Positions 24,819-37,779 of a stretch of 64,000 nt of DNA are shown in pieces (position 1 is the stretch's first letter; every line of letters begins with the position of its first letter). Below the pieces are notes generated by a model. The model was not told the origin of the DNA and did no database searches. It was given only the letters and a program-made list of their open reading frames with translations. The DNA is from Patagioenas fasciata (Eukaryota; Chordata; Aves; Columbiformes; Columbidae). The stretch is from positions 32,390,367 through 32,454,366 of the forward strand of contig NC_092525.1 of the NCBI RefSeq assembly GCF_037038585.1, given 5' to 3'. A program made the position numbers and the translations under genes.

Positions 24819-24932
24819 CTTGGCAAGCTTCCCAAGACAATCCATACCAGAATGGAGAATATGGCTGCTGAGCGGCGTAGACAGCAGAAACGCCTTATGG
24901 AACAGATTCATTTAAATACTATGAAATGTTGA
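24819..24932 (+). CDS. Putative terminal coding exon, basic coiled tail
   Basis: A pyrimidine-bearing acceptor (GCTCTGTCACAG) ends at 24,818. The following 37 codons in phase 0 begin LGKLPKTIHTRMENM and continue through a strongly basic, Gln/Arg-rich stretch (AERRRQQKRLMEQ) to a TGA at 24,930-24,932. The opposite strand and the other two frames do not read as protein. The exon is in the same phase as the start exon at 11,271-11,427; joined directly they give about 86 residues. One or more short phase-0 exons could lie in the 13.4-kb gap, but none is convincing. The tail looks helical and suggests protein or microtubule contact, which is a guess from composition only. No AATAAA follows within 850 bases; an ATTAAA lies at 25,788. 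Confidence 0.55.
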   Translation, partial: LGKLPKTIHTRMENMAAERRRQQKRLMEQIHLNTMKC

Positions 24933-27067
24933 GACATGCGAGACATAACTGAAAGCAAAATGCAGCCCCTTCATCTCTAGCATCAGTTCTTCCGCTTGCC
25001 CTCACCATCATCACCATCTAAGAGTCATTGTCTCCATTCACGTCTCCGTCTTTTTCAAGAAACTGCCTGTGGCAGAATGTACAAACAGCTCGGCAAGCAG
25101 TTTTAGGGGTAGGGCTTTTATTTATTTTTTCCTCACGATCCTCATGAGCATTTCCCCACTAATATGCCTGTGGCATCATTAGGTGTTTAATGAGAGTGAT
25201 GTTGCCTGAATATTATTATTTTATAGCTCACTTTGTTTTGACAAGTCTTCAGTTTTGTGGCAGTTTATAATGTGCGGATTTCTCCTTCCTATATCTGACT
25301 TCTAGAATTTGTAGAAATATTTATAACGGAGGTATTTTCATAAAACCTGAAATAATGAATTGTCAACGTTCATTATGTTCAAGTGCAATATATGTTCAAC
25401 ACCACAGTAGTTTAATTACATCAATTAATTATTTTAGTGTATTTCTTTTGTATAACTGAAGCACCAGGAATAGTCCAATAATGGCCACGTCTCAGATAGC
25501 AGTTCAGTGCAATTCTGCAGATGAACAATCCTGTCTGGCTTCTTTCAGCAGCTCCCTGAAAGACCAGCATGGACTCCAGCAGACCATGGATCACAGTCTT
25601 TGTTCCTCTTCTTCCTCACATCCAGAATCTTGATCATTGTGTGTTGAGCTCAGACAAAAAATACCGGCATTGTACCTGCAGAAAACAAAGCTGCTAAAAT
25701 TGTAAGTCTTGAATAGATGCATACAATGTCATTTTACCTCCTGCATTTCATCTATGTGTTGGCTATGCTGCATCCATTTCTTTACTGATTAAATTAAATA
25801 GATGCAGTTTTTGTGTACAGACAAGACCATAATTCTTACTTAGGAATATGCCATCTTCATTTACCATGTCATATGGATGATCAATGCTGAGCAGTGCATT
25901 TATTCAATGGCTGTGTCCGTGCAAGAAAAAGGGTGATATTTTTAACACACTAACCAATGCCCATTAAGTTCTCACTTTGATATTATCTTCCAAGTGATTT
26001 TGCCTGGTGTAGGATGCCAGTGTCTTATTGCCACAGGAGCAGAATAGGTCCAATCCATTCTTTTCTGGCTACGAGCCTTTAGAACAATTAGCTACTGTCA
26101 TGAATTAACTTGCTTGCCTTTACTAAGATGAGGAGAGTTACCGGGGAGAAGGAAAGTGAAGGCACCCTTGCTGCTTCCTTGTGCCATGTGCGTCCTGTGC
26201 GACAGCAAAGGGGAAGCGGCTGCGCCTCTTGCAGCCCCTGTTCTCCTCCCAGCACACCGCAGCATGGCTGCACAACCACTTTGCTGCTGGGGTTCCCTGT
26301 TGCTGCTGAGATGGTGCAGGCCCCAGAGCTGCGTGCCTCTGCCCCAGCGCGGCTGCAGCCAGCCGAGCCGCACTGCCCCAGGAGCCGGCAATGTCAACAA
26401 AACTGCAATTGTATACATAGCTACTGTTTCAAATGTTCGTATCCTGGCTTCCATCGTCTCTATTTTTATGTCCTTGTTTATGTTTAATAGCAGTTACAGT
26501 GGTTAACGGGCTTTATTTTGGAAACCTTGACATTCCTCTTGCTAGTGCTGAAGCTGTGAAGATCAGAAACAAAGACATGCCTTTTTACTCTGTTTCTTCT
26601 GATAGGATTTGTCATTTGGCAACTGTTGTTCTATTAGACTTCGCAGAATTTGGACAGGATTCTGATCTCCTACAAAGTGACACAAACACATTAGAATGCA
26701 GGAGCAGGTTAGGGGCCTTTTTTCTGATGCACCATGCTGGGTGCTATGCATGAGAAATTAGCGTCTGTCTGTTATTATGTGACCAAACAGCTGCAGGAAC
26801 TTCTAGTGCTTTTAAATAGTAGTAAAATTAAAACTGAAATAATATTCCCATAAAGCAGAATGTAAAGCATAGGCTATGCTTCTGCGAGTCTCCCAGGCTC
26901 CAAAAGACAGTAATCAAATCTGGACCAAGCCAGCCCTCTTACAGTTCCATTGAAGTAAAATAAAAAATAAGGAGAAATTTTGGATTCCTCTACATGAATA
27001 GTTCCTATTTCCATAGTCTCTTCAAATCCAGTGCAGTGTAAAACAAAATAAAACACAACGCCCACCT

Positions 27068-27100
27068 CCCCCCCCCCCAAAAAAAAGAAAAAAGAAAAAA
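27068..27100. repeat. C11 run followed by A-rich tract
   Basis: Eleven C followed by interrupted A runs (AAAAAAAAGAAAAAAGAAAAAA). Low-complexity sequence; no body of a retroelement is recognisable next to it. Confidence 0.85.
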
Positions 27101-30100
27101 ACTCACAAGATTGCAATTTCTAAATTAAGTGGAACACAGGACGTGAGATTTTTTTCATTCACTACCTCAAAGGCATATTTTCCAAAATCATATAACCTTT
27201 GGAGGAAGAAAGGATCCCATGGTTAGGAGGCATTGCAGTTGTCATTGATCCATACTATACTTTATATTAGGTGCGCAGGTAATCACATGGCATTTCCAAA
27301 TAAGCAGTGGGGAACTCCCCAAGCCATTTAATTTTCCTGCTCCTACTGGGAAATAGGATTTGTTCAGTCAGCTTCCCTGCAAGTGAAATATCCTCATCCC
27401 ATGGGAGTGCCCCAGCTAGGATGCTGGGAGGAAATTCCTCAGAAGCATTCTCTTTCCTTGCCCACACAGGTATAGCCTGGACCATGCACTCCTCAGTGCC
27501 TTTCCCTGGAGCACCCCCATACCTGTCTAACAGGGCCGTATGGCTTGGCCCTTACACTGCAGCGCTGCACCTGTACGTGTGCCAGACCTGCCCAGAGCTG
27601 CTCAGCGCTGTCTGGCCATGCAGCCCTCTGGTTTACAGTGACATGTCCCTATCATGTCCCCTGAGCTGCCATCTGAAACACCTTCTCACTGACAGTCTTC
27701 TTCCACACTTGGGAAGCCACAGCTGTAAGCCAAGACTTTCTTGCTTCTGTTAACCCAGAAGAAGAGCAGCCACCTTCCCTCCCAGAAGGAAGCGTGACAC
27801 CCTTCTCCATATTGTCTGCAAAACAGAAGGAAAGCCCTTCAGAGTCTGTTTCTGAAGTGAAGGCTTGAGAGAATTATCCCAGAGTGGACTGATAGAGCAG
27901 AGAGGTGCTGGCTGTCCCAGGGAAGGAAGGGAGCAACAGGCTGCTGCAGCAAGATCAGAAGGGTGGCGATCAGTGAGGCTTTTTACGTAAAGGTAGGGGG
28001 GTGTAGGATGTACATGGTACAAATGTGCTGATGTCACACAAGTAGGAAAAAGGCCTCGTGTGGTATTCTGCTGATATTGTGGGGTAGATGTTCCTCATTT
28101 GCTGTGCCATGCAGATGTGCCTAAGAGACCTAGAGACCTAACACAGCATGGAGGGGCAACTGCTGTGCAGATACCTTGATCCCCGGCATCTCTGCACTCA
28201 AGGGCTCTCCCACTAGCTGTTCCCCCTTTTCAGCAGGAGGAATATAAAAGGGCCAAGGTTAACGTACGCCTGGTGATCTGGTGGCTCCGTGCCCTGAAGG
28301 TTCACTATCATTTCCAGCCCTGCCCTCCTGCTAACGCTGGCTATCGGCCCTCTCAGCTGCTATGAAGCAATATGATCTCATGTTCGGGGGTCCTACACAG
28401 CAAAAGCAGTGTGTCCTCTCCCGCAGCATTTCAGCCTCTCTGCTCTTAGCGTGCTGGAGACCTGTGTGATCAACGCAAGCTTAGACAGTCAGGCATCATT
28501 TGTTTTCCACAGCCTACTGTTTGAAACTCCTGAAGGGAAGGGCCATCAGTGTTCCTCATAGCTCCTGCTGGCCTGAACTGCCGGCTGCACGGTCCTGCTG
28601 CAGCTAAGGAGTGCCGCATGTCACAAGCCACCGCTCCCCTTCCTTGGGCCTGGGATTTAAATTATGTCGGGGAAGAAAAAAATCCTCAATATGTAATTAT
28701 TTATTTTTAAAGGATGAGATAAACTATAATGCATTAATAATGGAAGTGAATGAACACAATTCATGCTTAGTGAGTACTCATTGTCTTAAATTAATCCTAA
28801 TAAGCACTGTTTTTCTCAGCATGTGCCATTTTAACAGTCATTGTGAAAAGCTGTGCTTCCTAATGTACTATTGCAAATGTGATGACACCCTCCTCTTTTA
28901 GAAAGCATAATTGATAAAATGTGACAAAAACATAGTTCTTGCTTATTCGTAAATGGGACACTTATAAAAGTATGTTCAGCCATACATTGATTGGGTTAAA
29001 TGAGTTGCTGGTTAAGAAGTCTACATGAAATATTAAACCACCGTTATCTCGCTCCTGTTAAGATTCAAAATCGGGATTATCTTTTGCGCAAAGTAAAAAC
29101 TGTTCTGTTGCTTTTAAGTGGTATATAAACATTGTAACGCAAAACCAGGGGTATATTTGAATGACAATTCACACATAACTTCTTAAAAAGGAAATGTAAT
29201 ATGCTTGGGATGGAATTACAGAAAAACATCTGGTACAGTAATAGATAGATTTGAGTGCTCCCTGACTGTTCAGACACAGCTTCTTTTGCTGAAATTCCCA
29301 AAATGAAACTACTCTGCTGACTATTTCTGCTTTTACAGATACTACATTTTTAGTCTATGAATTATCTGCACCATCTAACTAAAAATACACTTCCAAAGCC
29401 TTACCTGAGTCCATCTCCACACACTGACCTATGAACACGTTGGAAAAAAGAGCCAAGGACTGTGAAACTGGGACAAATTTTAAAAGTGAATGTGATTGTT
29501 CTTCTAAGTTTCTTCATTCTTCCATCTGAGAAACCTCTACTCAGCATGCATTCCAGAATACTGAAATAACTATTTTACAGTTATTTTAAATACGTAGATT
29601 TCTATTACTAGAAAAAAAATAGTGCTAGAGTTTTCTTTCTTTGAGCCTGGTTAAAAGATCATTAAAGTCTTCGCAGCTATTTCACTGTTTTTGTTATGAG
29701 ACATTTATGAGCTTCACACTAAAAGAAGTGGTATTGTAACACAAGATCTGTCTGCAAATCTCAAACCTAAGACAGTATTTCCTGAACGGGATAATGGTGA
29801 ATGAACTGCTGTTCAAAGTAGTTCATCTGGGAGTTTAGATGCGATGTGATCTGGAAGTACTGGGTTAACAAGAGAAAAGCAAAAGTTTTAAGATGGCTTG
29901 GATCACTGCACTGAAGATACTCTTTGGCAGATGAGTAGTGAAGGATGTGGCCAAGCGAGGAGATGCTTCTCCTCTGTTTGCAGAGAGGGGGACCAGCAGG
30001 GAGGTTGGAAAAAAGTTATTGGGTAACAAAACTCACATGGTAATAACCCTAGGCTTTAATTTGGTCTTTTCGTTTTCGTCAACCTATCATGCCATACAGA

Positions 30101-33100
30101 CTCTGTACAGCCACAGAATCTGATAAATAACTTTTCAAAATTGCACATTAACTCTAAGACTGTGTAAAACTATCGCAGTTTTATGTAGTTTTTTCCCCCA
30201 CCTTTCAGGATTCAATTACACAGATGTCTGTTTTCATGCCCTGAAGATATATACTTACCTATACAGTACAATATACGCTAAAAAACCTTTTGTAGTTTTT
30301 TTTAAGCTTTATCTCTGATGTTGGAAAACTCGGCTATATTCATAATTAATTGTCTTGATCAAAACCAAACTCTTTACAATTAAGAAACAAACAGAAGGTA
30401 TGGCATATCAAACAGACTTTCTGCTGCTGTGATCTTACCTAAACACAAAATAAGCTCAGTACTTCCACATTAATAGTAATAAAGTGCTTTTTTACTTTCT
30501 TCTTATTTAAATATGATTATTATGTCTTCCCATACGCAAACCTCTAATGCTTTTCAAACAAACAATAATAAAGATTTACTTTTTTTGTTGTTGTTGTTAA
30601 GCATAAGGACAAGAGGGCGTATGTCCATCAGACTTAATGAAAGAAATCACAATTGCTGACATAGCAATTGCCTACTGGGCAGAACAGTAGGAAGTTGTGG
30701 GGAAAAGAAGGTGGTTTGAAATCCTGCCTGGTATATAGTTATACTAATACACTGGCAATGACATTGGCAACTAAGCGATGCTGTTCATTTTTCAAGTGCT
30801 GTTAAAACACATGGCAGTTGCTTCTACAGGTGAAGGTTTCTGGTGAAGATGTGTTCACTTGGACCTACGTCCTGACTTCCATCTGCCCAGATGACTTTGA
30901 AATACAGAAACAGTGGGGGTTGGTTGCCAAAACCTTTTTGTTTTTACGAGGGTGTTTTGCTGAGAGAGCTGACTTTCCCTGTGTTGTGCTGCCTGGGACA
31001 TGGTGAAGCCACAGATTTGGAGATGGAGTGTGCCTGAAGAGATTACTGTCACTAATTCCCCAGGTTAACATTGCTAAGGTCTCTAATATGCTCCAGGTGT
31101 GTGTGTGACCCTAATGCTAATCACAGGGGTGGGAGTAGGGAGGAGTGGGGGTGACACAACTAGAAAGAGACCAGAACATGGCACAAGTCTAGTGCCATTT
31201 CCTTCTCCTCAGGAACGCTTTGCCAGTGTGGGACAGAAATGGAGATCAGGCATGTGGTCAATAGTGGTAGGAGCTGGACTCTTTTCTGCCCTGTCCTCTA
31301 CAGGGATACATTAAGGCCATCAGTGTGACACCTGAAACACGGAACTTGAAATGACTGTGTCTGTGTGCGATTTTGGCACTATAATCTGAACTGCATCGTC
31401 AGACTGGGTTAAGGAGAGCTATGATAATTTATGCCTGTTATATCTAGGTCCTTTCCATCATCTATTGAAGGCCGGTTTCTTGCCACAGCTTTCTTGCTCT
31501 CCCACTAAATTATAATTCATCAACAGACTCAGGAAGAAATTTGTTATGGTTTTGTTGCTCATAGCATATTTTAATATATTAGTACTTCCTGTGCGTGATG
31601 TAAATGGCAACCCTCCAAGGCAATACATTGTGTTTTTATGAAGGTCAGTGCTATAGTATATGGTGCTATTTTCCTACGCCAATCTGCTTTCTTGTGATCT
31701 CTGAATTCTGTGAGATTTGAGCTCAGTAACTTAGGCATGAGAGGTGTCAGATTCTTCTGAAGAGAACAAAGATGTAGGATTAACTATCATATTTTTAATG
31801 TGGGATGAATTTGAATAACGCAAGATAAAAGGAAATAAGCATAAAGACCAGCGTTAAGTAAATATTATTGATATTTCACACAGGATTTGTTAATTAATAA
31901 CATTTATTATGGTGGTACCTGAGGAGCTGTTAAGAATGGAGCCTCATGTGCCAGGCAGACAGCGCTGCCCCAGCAGCTGCTCCTCTGGGCAGTGGCAGCA
32001 GATGACAATAACACTCCTCAGTGGTGAGATAGAAAGCAGGAGACAGAGTTGGGAGGCTGGGTACTGAGCTGGGCACGGAGCTGCTGCCCACCAGACAAAA
32101 GCTGGTTTGTAATTGCCAGCGCAGGCTGGCCCGAGGGGAGCAGGTCTCAGCGCAGACACGGTTCTTTCCTACTCGTGCCAAGGACAGACGCCCAGCAATG
32201 AGAGAACAGGGCACCAGTTGTCTTCATTATGTAATGTGGGAAATATTTTCCTGGCGGGGAGATTTAAAACACTTGTAACAGTACAACAGTTCTAAAAGCA
32301 ATGAACAGTGGCAAGCAAAAATATTTCCCTAGGCGGAGTCTCTAAATATCCTTCCATCGCAAACTATTTTATTTCAGGACTAACCTTACCTTGGGATCTC
32401 TGTTAAGAGGGCCATAGGCTTTAATGGCTAATGGTTTTAATTTTGCCTATACATTCTTACTGCTTTTATGGTTTTACTGGCAATTCTTAAAGTTTAATTG
32501 ATGCTGACAAAGATGACTAGAATATCTTGATCTATAGCACAGACTAAATTTATATTATGAATAAAATACATTTTTGTTCTGCCTGAAAAATAGACAAGGC
32601 TAGACAATTCTCTTTAATTAACGTTGACAACTGCATTTCAAAAGAGCCTATGAAACAAGCAAGCCAACAAAACATGAATCAACAGCTCAAACAACAACAA
32701 AAAAGTTCAGTAATTTTTCCTCTTTCAGTTTTTACAATGTTGAAATAAACTGTGCAAATTCATTGTTATTAGTAATTTCTTCTAAACTTTCAATGGAAAT
32801 AATGTTAATTACTGTTTATTGGAACAATCAGTACACTGAGTTCCTGAATTTGTTGATATTGGGGAAATGAGTACTACATATTTGTAAGAAAGGCCAAGAA
32901 ACCGGAAACATCTCTGTAGGATGAAAAGGAAAACTCTGTGGCAAGTTGAACAGTAACACACAGATCTCTCTCATATCATGTTTTTGGAACCTTCTTTTTG
33001 TAGTTGTGAGGGCCTAAGGGCAAGGACAAGACAAACTTCATAGGTAAGGGTAAGATGTTTATTAAAAAGAAAAAAATCTAAGCTGGAAAAAAAAAGAAAA

Positions 33101-33544
33101 AAAACCACGTCTTGGGTACTCAAAAACTTCTCTATTTTTCAATTTATAGTAGTGGATTTAATAAAAGGTTCTACCTTTTCCTAAAAACCCCATTCTTGTG
33201 TGAAATTCAGACATCAAGGATCATTTCAATTTTCAAAATGTTATTAAAGACATGATTTTTCTACTAAAGCCTACAGTATAAAGATGAGATCAAAGTAGTA
33301 AATAGAGAGGGAAAATGGATGGGATAAACGCACTATATCCATTACACACGTACATTACTATTTTTAAAATCATACAGGCTTAAATCGTTCTACAACTCAA
33401 AACTATATAATTTAACATTTTATCTGTTGTTGTTTCGGAAGTTATGCAGAGGATAAGCAGAATATTTTGTTATTGAAAGAAATGTGTCAACTGAAAATGA
33501 AATTTTCAAAGAATGATGCATATAGTGGCTATATTTCCATGGTG

Positions 33545-33625
33545 AAGCTTTTTGCATAGAGTTAATGAAGTGCTTGGGGTCCTAGGGAATAAAAGGTGCT
33601 ATCTAAATGTAAGAAATTATCATTA
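33545..33625 (+). repeat. MIR-type SINE, 3' tail
   Basis: GAAGTGCTTGGGGTCCTAGGGAATAAAAGGTGCTATCTAAATGTAAGAAATTATCATT aligns in order with the MIR 3' consensus 'GTAAAGTGCTTTGAGATCCTTGGATGAAAGGTGCTATATAAATGTAAGATATTATTATT'. It is a better match than the 24.2-kb copy. Upstream SINE body is not recognisable. Confidence 0.6.
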
Positions 33626-35285
33626 AAAAGTTTTTCCCTCCAGGCATTTGGGATTCTGCTGTGTGTGTTACAAGGAGGCATTTGCAATCGTCTTTCATTC
33701 AAAATGCTTCAGCTTAGACCTGCTCCAACTCTCCCTGTGCAGCTTCAGCTACAAAAATGTTTATATGAAGAAACAGTTTCTAAATTGGTTTCAGTTAATC
33801 ATATTTTCTGCTAACATGAAAAAGCCTGCCTCGGTTTAAGCTTTTCATAACCATTTATGAGGACCAGGAGGAACTAGGTAGCAACCTCTCTCGAGGTTTT
33901 CAAATGTTGTTTTAATCATTATTAGGTCTTGTCTGCATTGGTGGAGAAATAATACAGGACACAGCCAGAATTCCTGGAAACAAAAAGCCAGCTGTGCAGT
34001 ATCTGGCCTAATTTTCAAGAATCGTATTGTGTGATCCTTTACTGGCCACACACGTTCTTTCACTGATCTTTACAGTGTCTCATTGGAGGCTGGTCCTAAA
34101 ATTTCTATTTCTTGCACACGTGCAGTCCAAATTTTGTGTCATTTTGTGTAGGTTTCTCAAGTCTTCTTATTCCAACATGCAACCTTTAAGATTGTCCACT
34201 ACTTTTCACAGATTATAAGCATAAGCAGCAAAACCTGATGGAATTAGAAATCAAGAGTTCTGACACCACTGGATATAATCTTTTTACCATACTGCCATTT
34301 TGATGAAATGCTGCAGTTTTGTGCTCCATGAATTCACGCCAAATGTGGATTTTTCTTTGGATCCACAGACTGTGTGGATCATAAGCATTTTGTAGAGACT
34401 CCTGCTTACGGAATTTGGCCTTTTAGCTCCAGTAATAAGCTGAGGCATTGAAGTGCTAGATATGTTTAAACTCTTAATAAAATTGTGAGATTTGGCAGCA
34501 TTAAAACTGAAGTTCATATTTTCTTATGCTAACCATTTTACTTAATTCACAAATAGATGTGAAATATAATACAAGACTTCATCTTGTTCTCTTAAGTTAA
34601 TGCTTTTAGAGAATTTGGTGTTTCCTGGCTGAAATTACAGAATTGAAGCAAGAATTGCTGTCGTTTAAAAATTATCTACTAAGGGAAAAAAATACATGTG
34701 TGTTGACCTTAAAATAACTGATCACAATAAAATATATTTGGCAAGAAGCATAGGGGTTAGTATTAATATTTGCTTGTTCATGTGTTTATTGCTTGTATTT
34801 TGGTTTTGCTTGTATATTGCTTGCATTATGGATCACAAATGACCAAGAATCCTAGTACAAATCTGTGGATTGTACAATGTTTCCTGTCTTTAAGAGCAGT
34901 GGAAAAATGTCCATACATGCTCCAAAATATCAGAACTTGATTTTATAAATGTATCTTTTCAGAAAACAAGCTTAATTCTCAGAAGAATAACATCAGCACT
35001 CATTAGGGGACTGAGTGCTTTAGGGTATTGTTAATGAAATTCATAGCCTTTTGCCTGTGGGCTATGAGTTTGAATTCAGTCTAACTCAGTGGAGATTAAA
35101 AATTGGCCTATTTAATAGCCTTCTAGCCATCTCTAATGAGATGAGTTCGGTGGGTCTCAGTCCCGTAACATAAACCATTCACACTGCCTTCTCCTAACTG
35201 GTAAGCTCCAGAAAAACCCAAAAATTTAATGGATTCTGGGGAAAATTTATCTCTGGTACCATGAAAAAAAGACCAAACCAAAACA

Positions 35286-35307
35286 CAACAACAACAACAA
35301 CAACAAC
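35286..35307. repeat. (CAA)7 microsatellite
   Basis: Seven CAA units within an A/C-rich tract; simple sequence repeat only. Confidence 0.9.
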
Positions 35308-35599
35308 CAAAAGCCTTGATTCACACTAGTTACATCAGCACTAACAAACACATTATTTTAAAATTTGGAATTTATAGTGATGTATAGTTTATAAATTACC
35401 AAATTAGCTGAGCATGTGACATATGTTGTCACACAGCTATACAGAATGTAACACGATGAAGACTCCCAAAGGGGATATCTACACCTGTGCATAAGATCAC
35501 ACCAACACATTAAATGTTTAAGTATCTCTGGGATTCATTTCTATCAGAAAAAATAGGATCAGAACAGATAGTAACTGCAGTTATAGAAAATGCTGCTGA

Positions 35600-36940
35600 A
35601 AACAATGATTGCCTAGTTTGCCTCCATTACTTCAGAGCAGTCAAACACTTCTAATCTTTTCTTACAGATATTTAAGTCTTAAAAAATATTAATATAGTTT
35701 CCAGAACCCTCTAGAGAATATATGCCAGTTTTATTTATCCATATCATAGTAAAACTCTTATTATCTAACCGAAATTTCTTTCAGTGCAGTTTGAAAATGT
35801 TAATTTTTGCCCTGTCTGCAGTAGATTTAGTGAACAATGAATTATTCTCCCCATAATATTTTCTTCTCTAGACTAAAAAATCTCAAGCATTCCTATTTTC
35901 AAGTAGAGTCATGTCTTTTCAAAATTTTGATTCCCCTTCCCTCTTCCTTGTAGTCCCTTCTATTGGACTTTTTTTAATGATTTTTTTTTCTTGAAATGCA
36001 GAGCCCGATCTGAGTACAGTATTACAGCTGAGGCTTTAGCAGTATTAAATATGAGAATCTTCCTATGTCCTAGATGTGACAGTTCTGTTTACACATCTCT
36101 TTGTACTGCAGCTTTTTTCACAACGGTGTGACATTGTTGACGCACGTTCAGTTTGTGATCTACTCTGATACGCAACCCCTTTTCTGAAGACCTGGTGTTT
36201 ATTCATCTGTTCTGAGTCTTTAAATTATGCAATCGTTATTTTTCTACTTAAATGTTGAAATTGGCACTTGTATGTATTCAGTTGCATCCTATTTCTGCAA
36301 CCACTTTTCAATAACATTTTTAGTTTTTTTTTTTTGCCCTGCAACATGCTTCCAGCTCTGCCAGTTCAGCATTGTTGGCATATCCAATGAATGGTAAACT
36401 GTCATTCACATTCACACTTGGTATCAAACTCAGTACATGCCCACTTCCAAGGAACCATATTTACTACATCCTGCTGTTTTTCACAGTGCAGCATTGCTGA
36501 TGCAGTTTTGCACCACTGCAGAGTCATTTCATTATGATATGTGGTTTGCTTGCTCAGTTAAGAGTTCTGGTAGATGGTGCTGAAAGCCTTAAGTTGAGCT
36601 GTAACATTTCTACCCCTACTCCCATCCAAGGCCCATTATACAGTCACAGCATGGGATGAGATTGGCTTGATATGATTTTCTTGACAAATCCATGTTGGCT
36701 GTAACTTATCACTTCATTAGCTACCATGTGCTTAAAGATGTGTGATTATTTGCTTCAATACTTTTCTGGGAACAGAGGCTGGAATGACTGACAGTTCTTG
36801 GCTCTACCTATTCCCCCCTTTCAAATTATACGTGCTGTGGGTTTTGGTGTTTTTTTCCTTTCTCCTGAAATCTCAGTCATCTTAGTGAGCTCTCAGTGAT
36901 GATTGCACACACCTCTAACATTGCCTTAATCAACTTCTCA
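35600..36940 (-). mobile_element. Degenerate CR1-type LINE, 3' part of ORF2
   Basis: Read on the minus strand, several landmarks of the CR1/L3 ORF2 3' region occur in the right order. At 36,700-36,665: an AGCCAACATGGATTTGTCAAG-like phrase (the reverse-transcriptase HGF-x-KGxS motif), then sequence for a TNLI-like continuation. At about 36,170-36,110: a GATCACAAACTGAACGTGCGTCAACAATG phrase (D-K/H-L-x-M-S-Q-Q). At 36,040-35,990: CCTCAGCTGTAATACTGTACTCAGATCGGGCTC (the RPHLEYCVQFWAP region). At 35,880-35,850: TTTTTAGTCTAGAGAAGAAAATATTATGGGGAGA, followed by the 3' end around 35,700. All frames are broken by stops and indels, so it is a fossil with no coding capacity. This kind of relic fits a sauropsid genome. 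The right end and internal deletions are uncertain. Confidence 0.7.
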
Positions 36941-37618
36941 CTCCAGCATGACATCCTCCGGGCCTAGCAAAGCCAAAGAAAAAAAAAAATCTAATTTATC
37001 AAAGAAGTCTTTACATGTTTACTGTTCTCCCCTGCATCCCTGTCTTTTTGAACTGTGGTTTGCCAGCAGAAGCATGAATGTGAATTTAAAAGTGCCACCG
37101 AACGCTTCCACTTTCTCGGTGTCACTTCACAGCTTCCCGCCCCGTAAGGCCTGACAATCCCGGGCCATCTCCTCTGCTCTCAGGTTTCCTGTTCCCTCCG
37201 CACCGCCGGCACCCGCGGCTGTGGCCGGAGCCTGCCCCTCGGGCGGGCACAGCGAGCGCCCGTGTGCAGCTCCCGCAGCACCTGACCTAGTTTTCCACTT
37301 TCTGTGGGAAAGGCACCGCCAGGCAACAGCCTCTCGGACTCCTGGCTCCTGAGCGCGCAGCTTGGCGCAGGTGAGGGGAGGCCGCGCCGGGGCAGCCGCG
37401 CTGGCAGGCGGCCTGCTGAGGAAACCGTCGTGCCGCCCGCGGGAGGCATTTCCTTCTTGCCCTCGGAGCCGGACCAGGAGCGACCCACTGGGGCCGGCCT
37501 CCGGAGCTGGGGCTGTCCCCGCCCTGTGGTACCGGCCGCACACCCGCGGAGGGGTGCGCGCCCCCGGCTGTGCGGCTCGCTGCGGGCGGCGCCGAGGAGC
37601 GCGGCGCGGGAAGGCCGC

Positions 37619-37629
37619 ACGCATGCGCG
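37619..37629. promoter_or_regulatory. NRF1-like site
   Basis: ACGCATGCGCG matches the core GCATGCGC of the NRF1 consensus, a motif common in CpG-island promoters of ubiquitously expressed genes. It lies about 400 bases upstream of the candidate start codon. Confidence 0.5.
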
Positions 37630-37700
37630 ATTCGGGACCCAGGACGCGTGTGTGTGTGTGCGGCTCCGCGCGGAGTGGCGGGGGGTCGGGAAGTTGCGCG

Positions 37701-37710
37701 ATGACGTCAT
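37701..37710. promoter_or_regulatory. CRE palindrome (CREB/ATF site)
   Basis: ATGACGTCAT is a perfect full-site cAMP-response element, followed within 35 bases by two further half-site-like words (GACGTA, GTGACGCA). Full CREs within a few hundred bases of a CpG-island start are commonly bound by CREB/ATF proteins; binding here is inference. Confidence 0.6.
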
Positions 37711-37779
37711 GACGCCGCGCGCAGGACGTAACCCCGGCGTGACGCACACCCCGGCGAGCCCGTGAGTTTCCCGTTATGC

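Larger units (their letters stand above)
24933..37140. other. Gene-free stretch between the two islands
   Basis: No plus-strand exon is supported here. A 148-codon frame at 27,307-27,753 starts with GTG and lacks splice context. Recognisable content is limited to MIR-like DNA at 33.55 kb, a decayed CR1 LINE at 35.6-36.9 kb, a C/A-rich tract at 27,068-27,100 and AAC repeats at 35,286. Several AT-rich blocks (25.1-25.5, 28.7-28.9 kb) are dense in homeodomain-type TAATTA and ATTA words, and could be conserved regulatory elements. The 3' UTR of the 24.8-kb exon would occupy the left edge. If the minus-strand exon chain is real, this stretch is also its intronic sequence. Confidence 0.5.

Noticed and set aside
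27307-27753. 148-codon plus-strand open frame with a hydrophobic start
   Set aside because: It begins at GTG rather than ATG, has no splice or promoter context, and its composition matches the local GC-rich background.
28243-28250. TATAAAAG box, and another at 17,876-17,883
   Set aside because: Isolated TATA words with no initiator, ORF or exon downstream; expected by chance.
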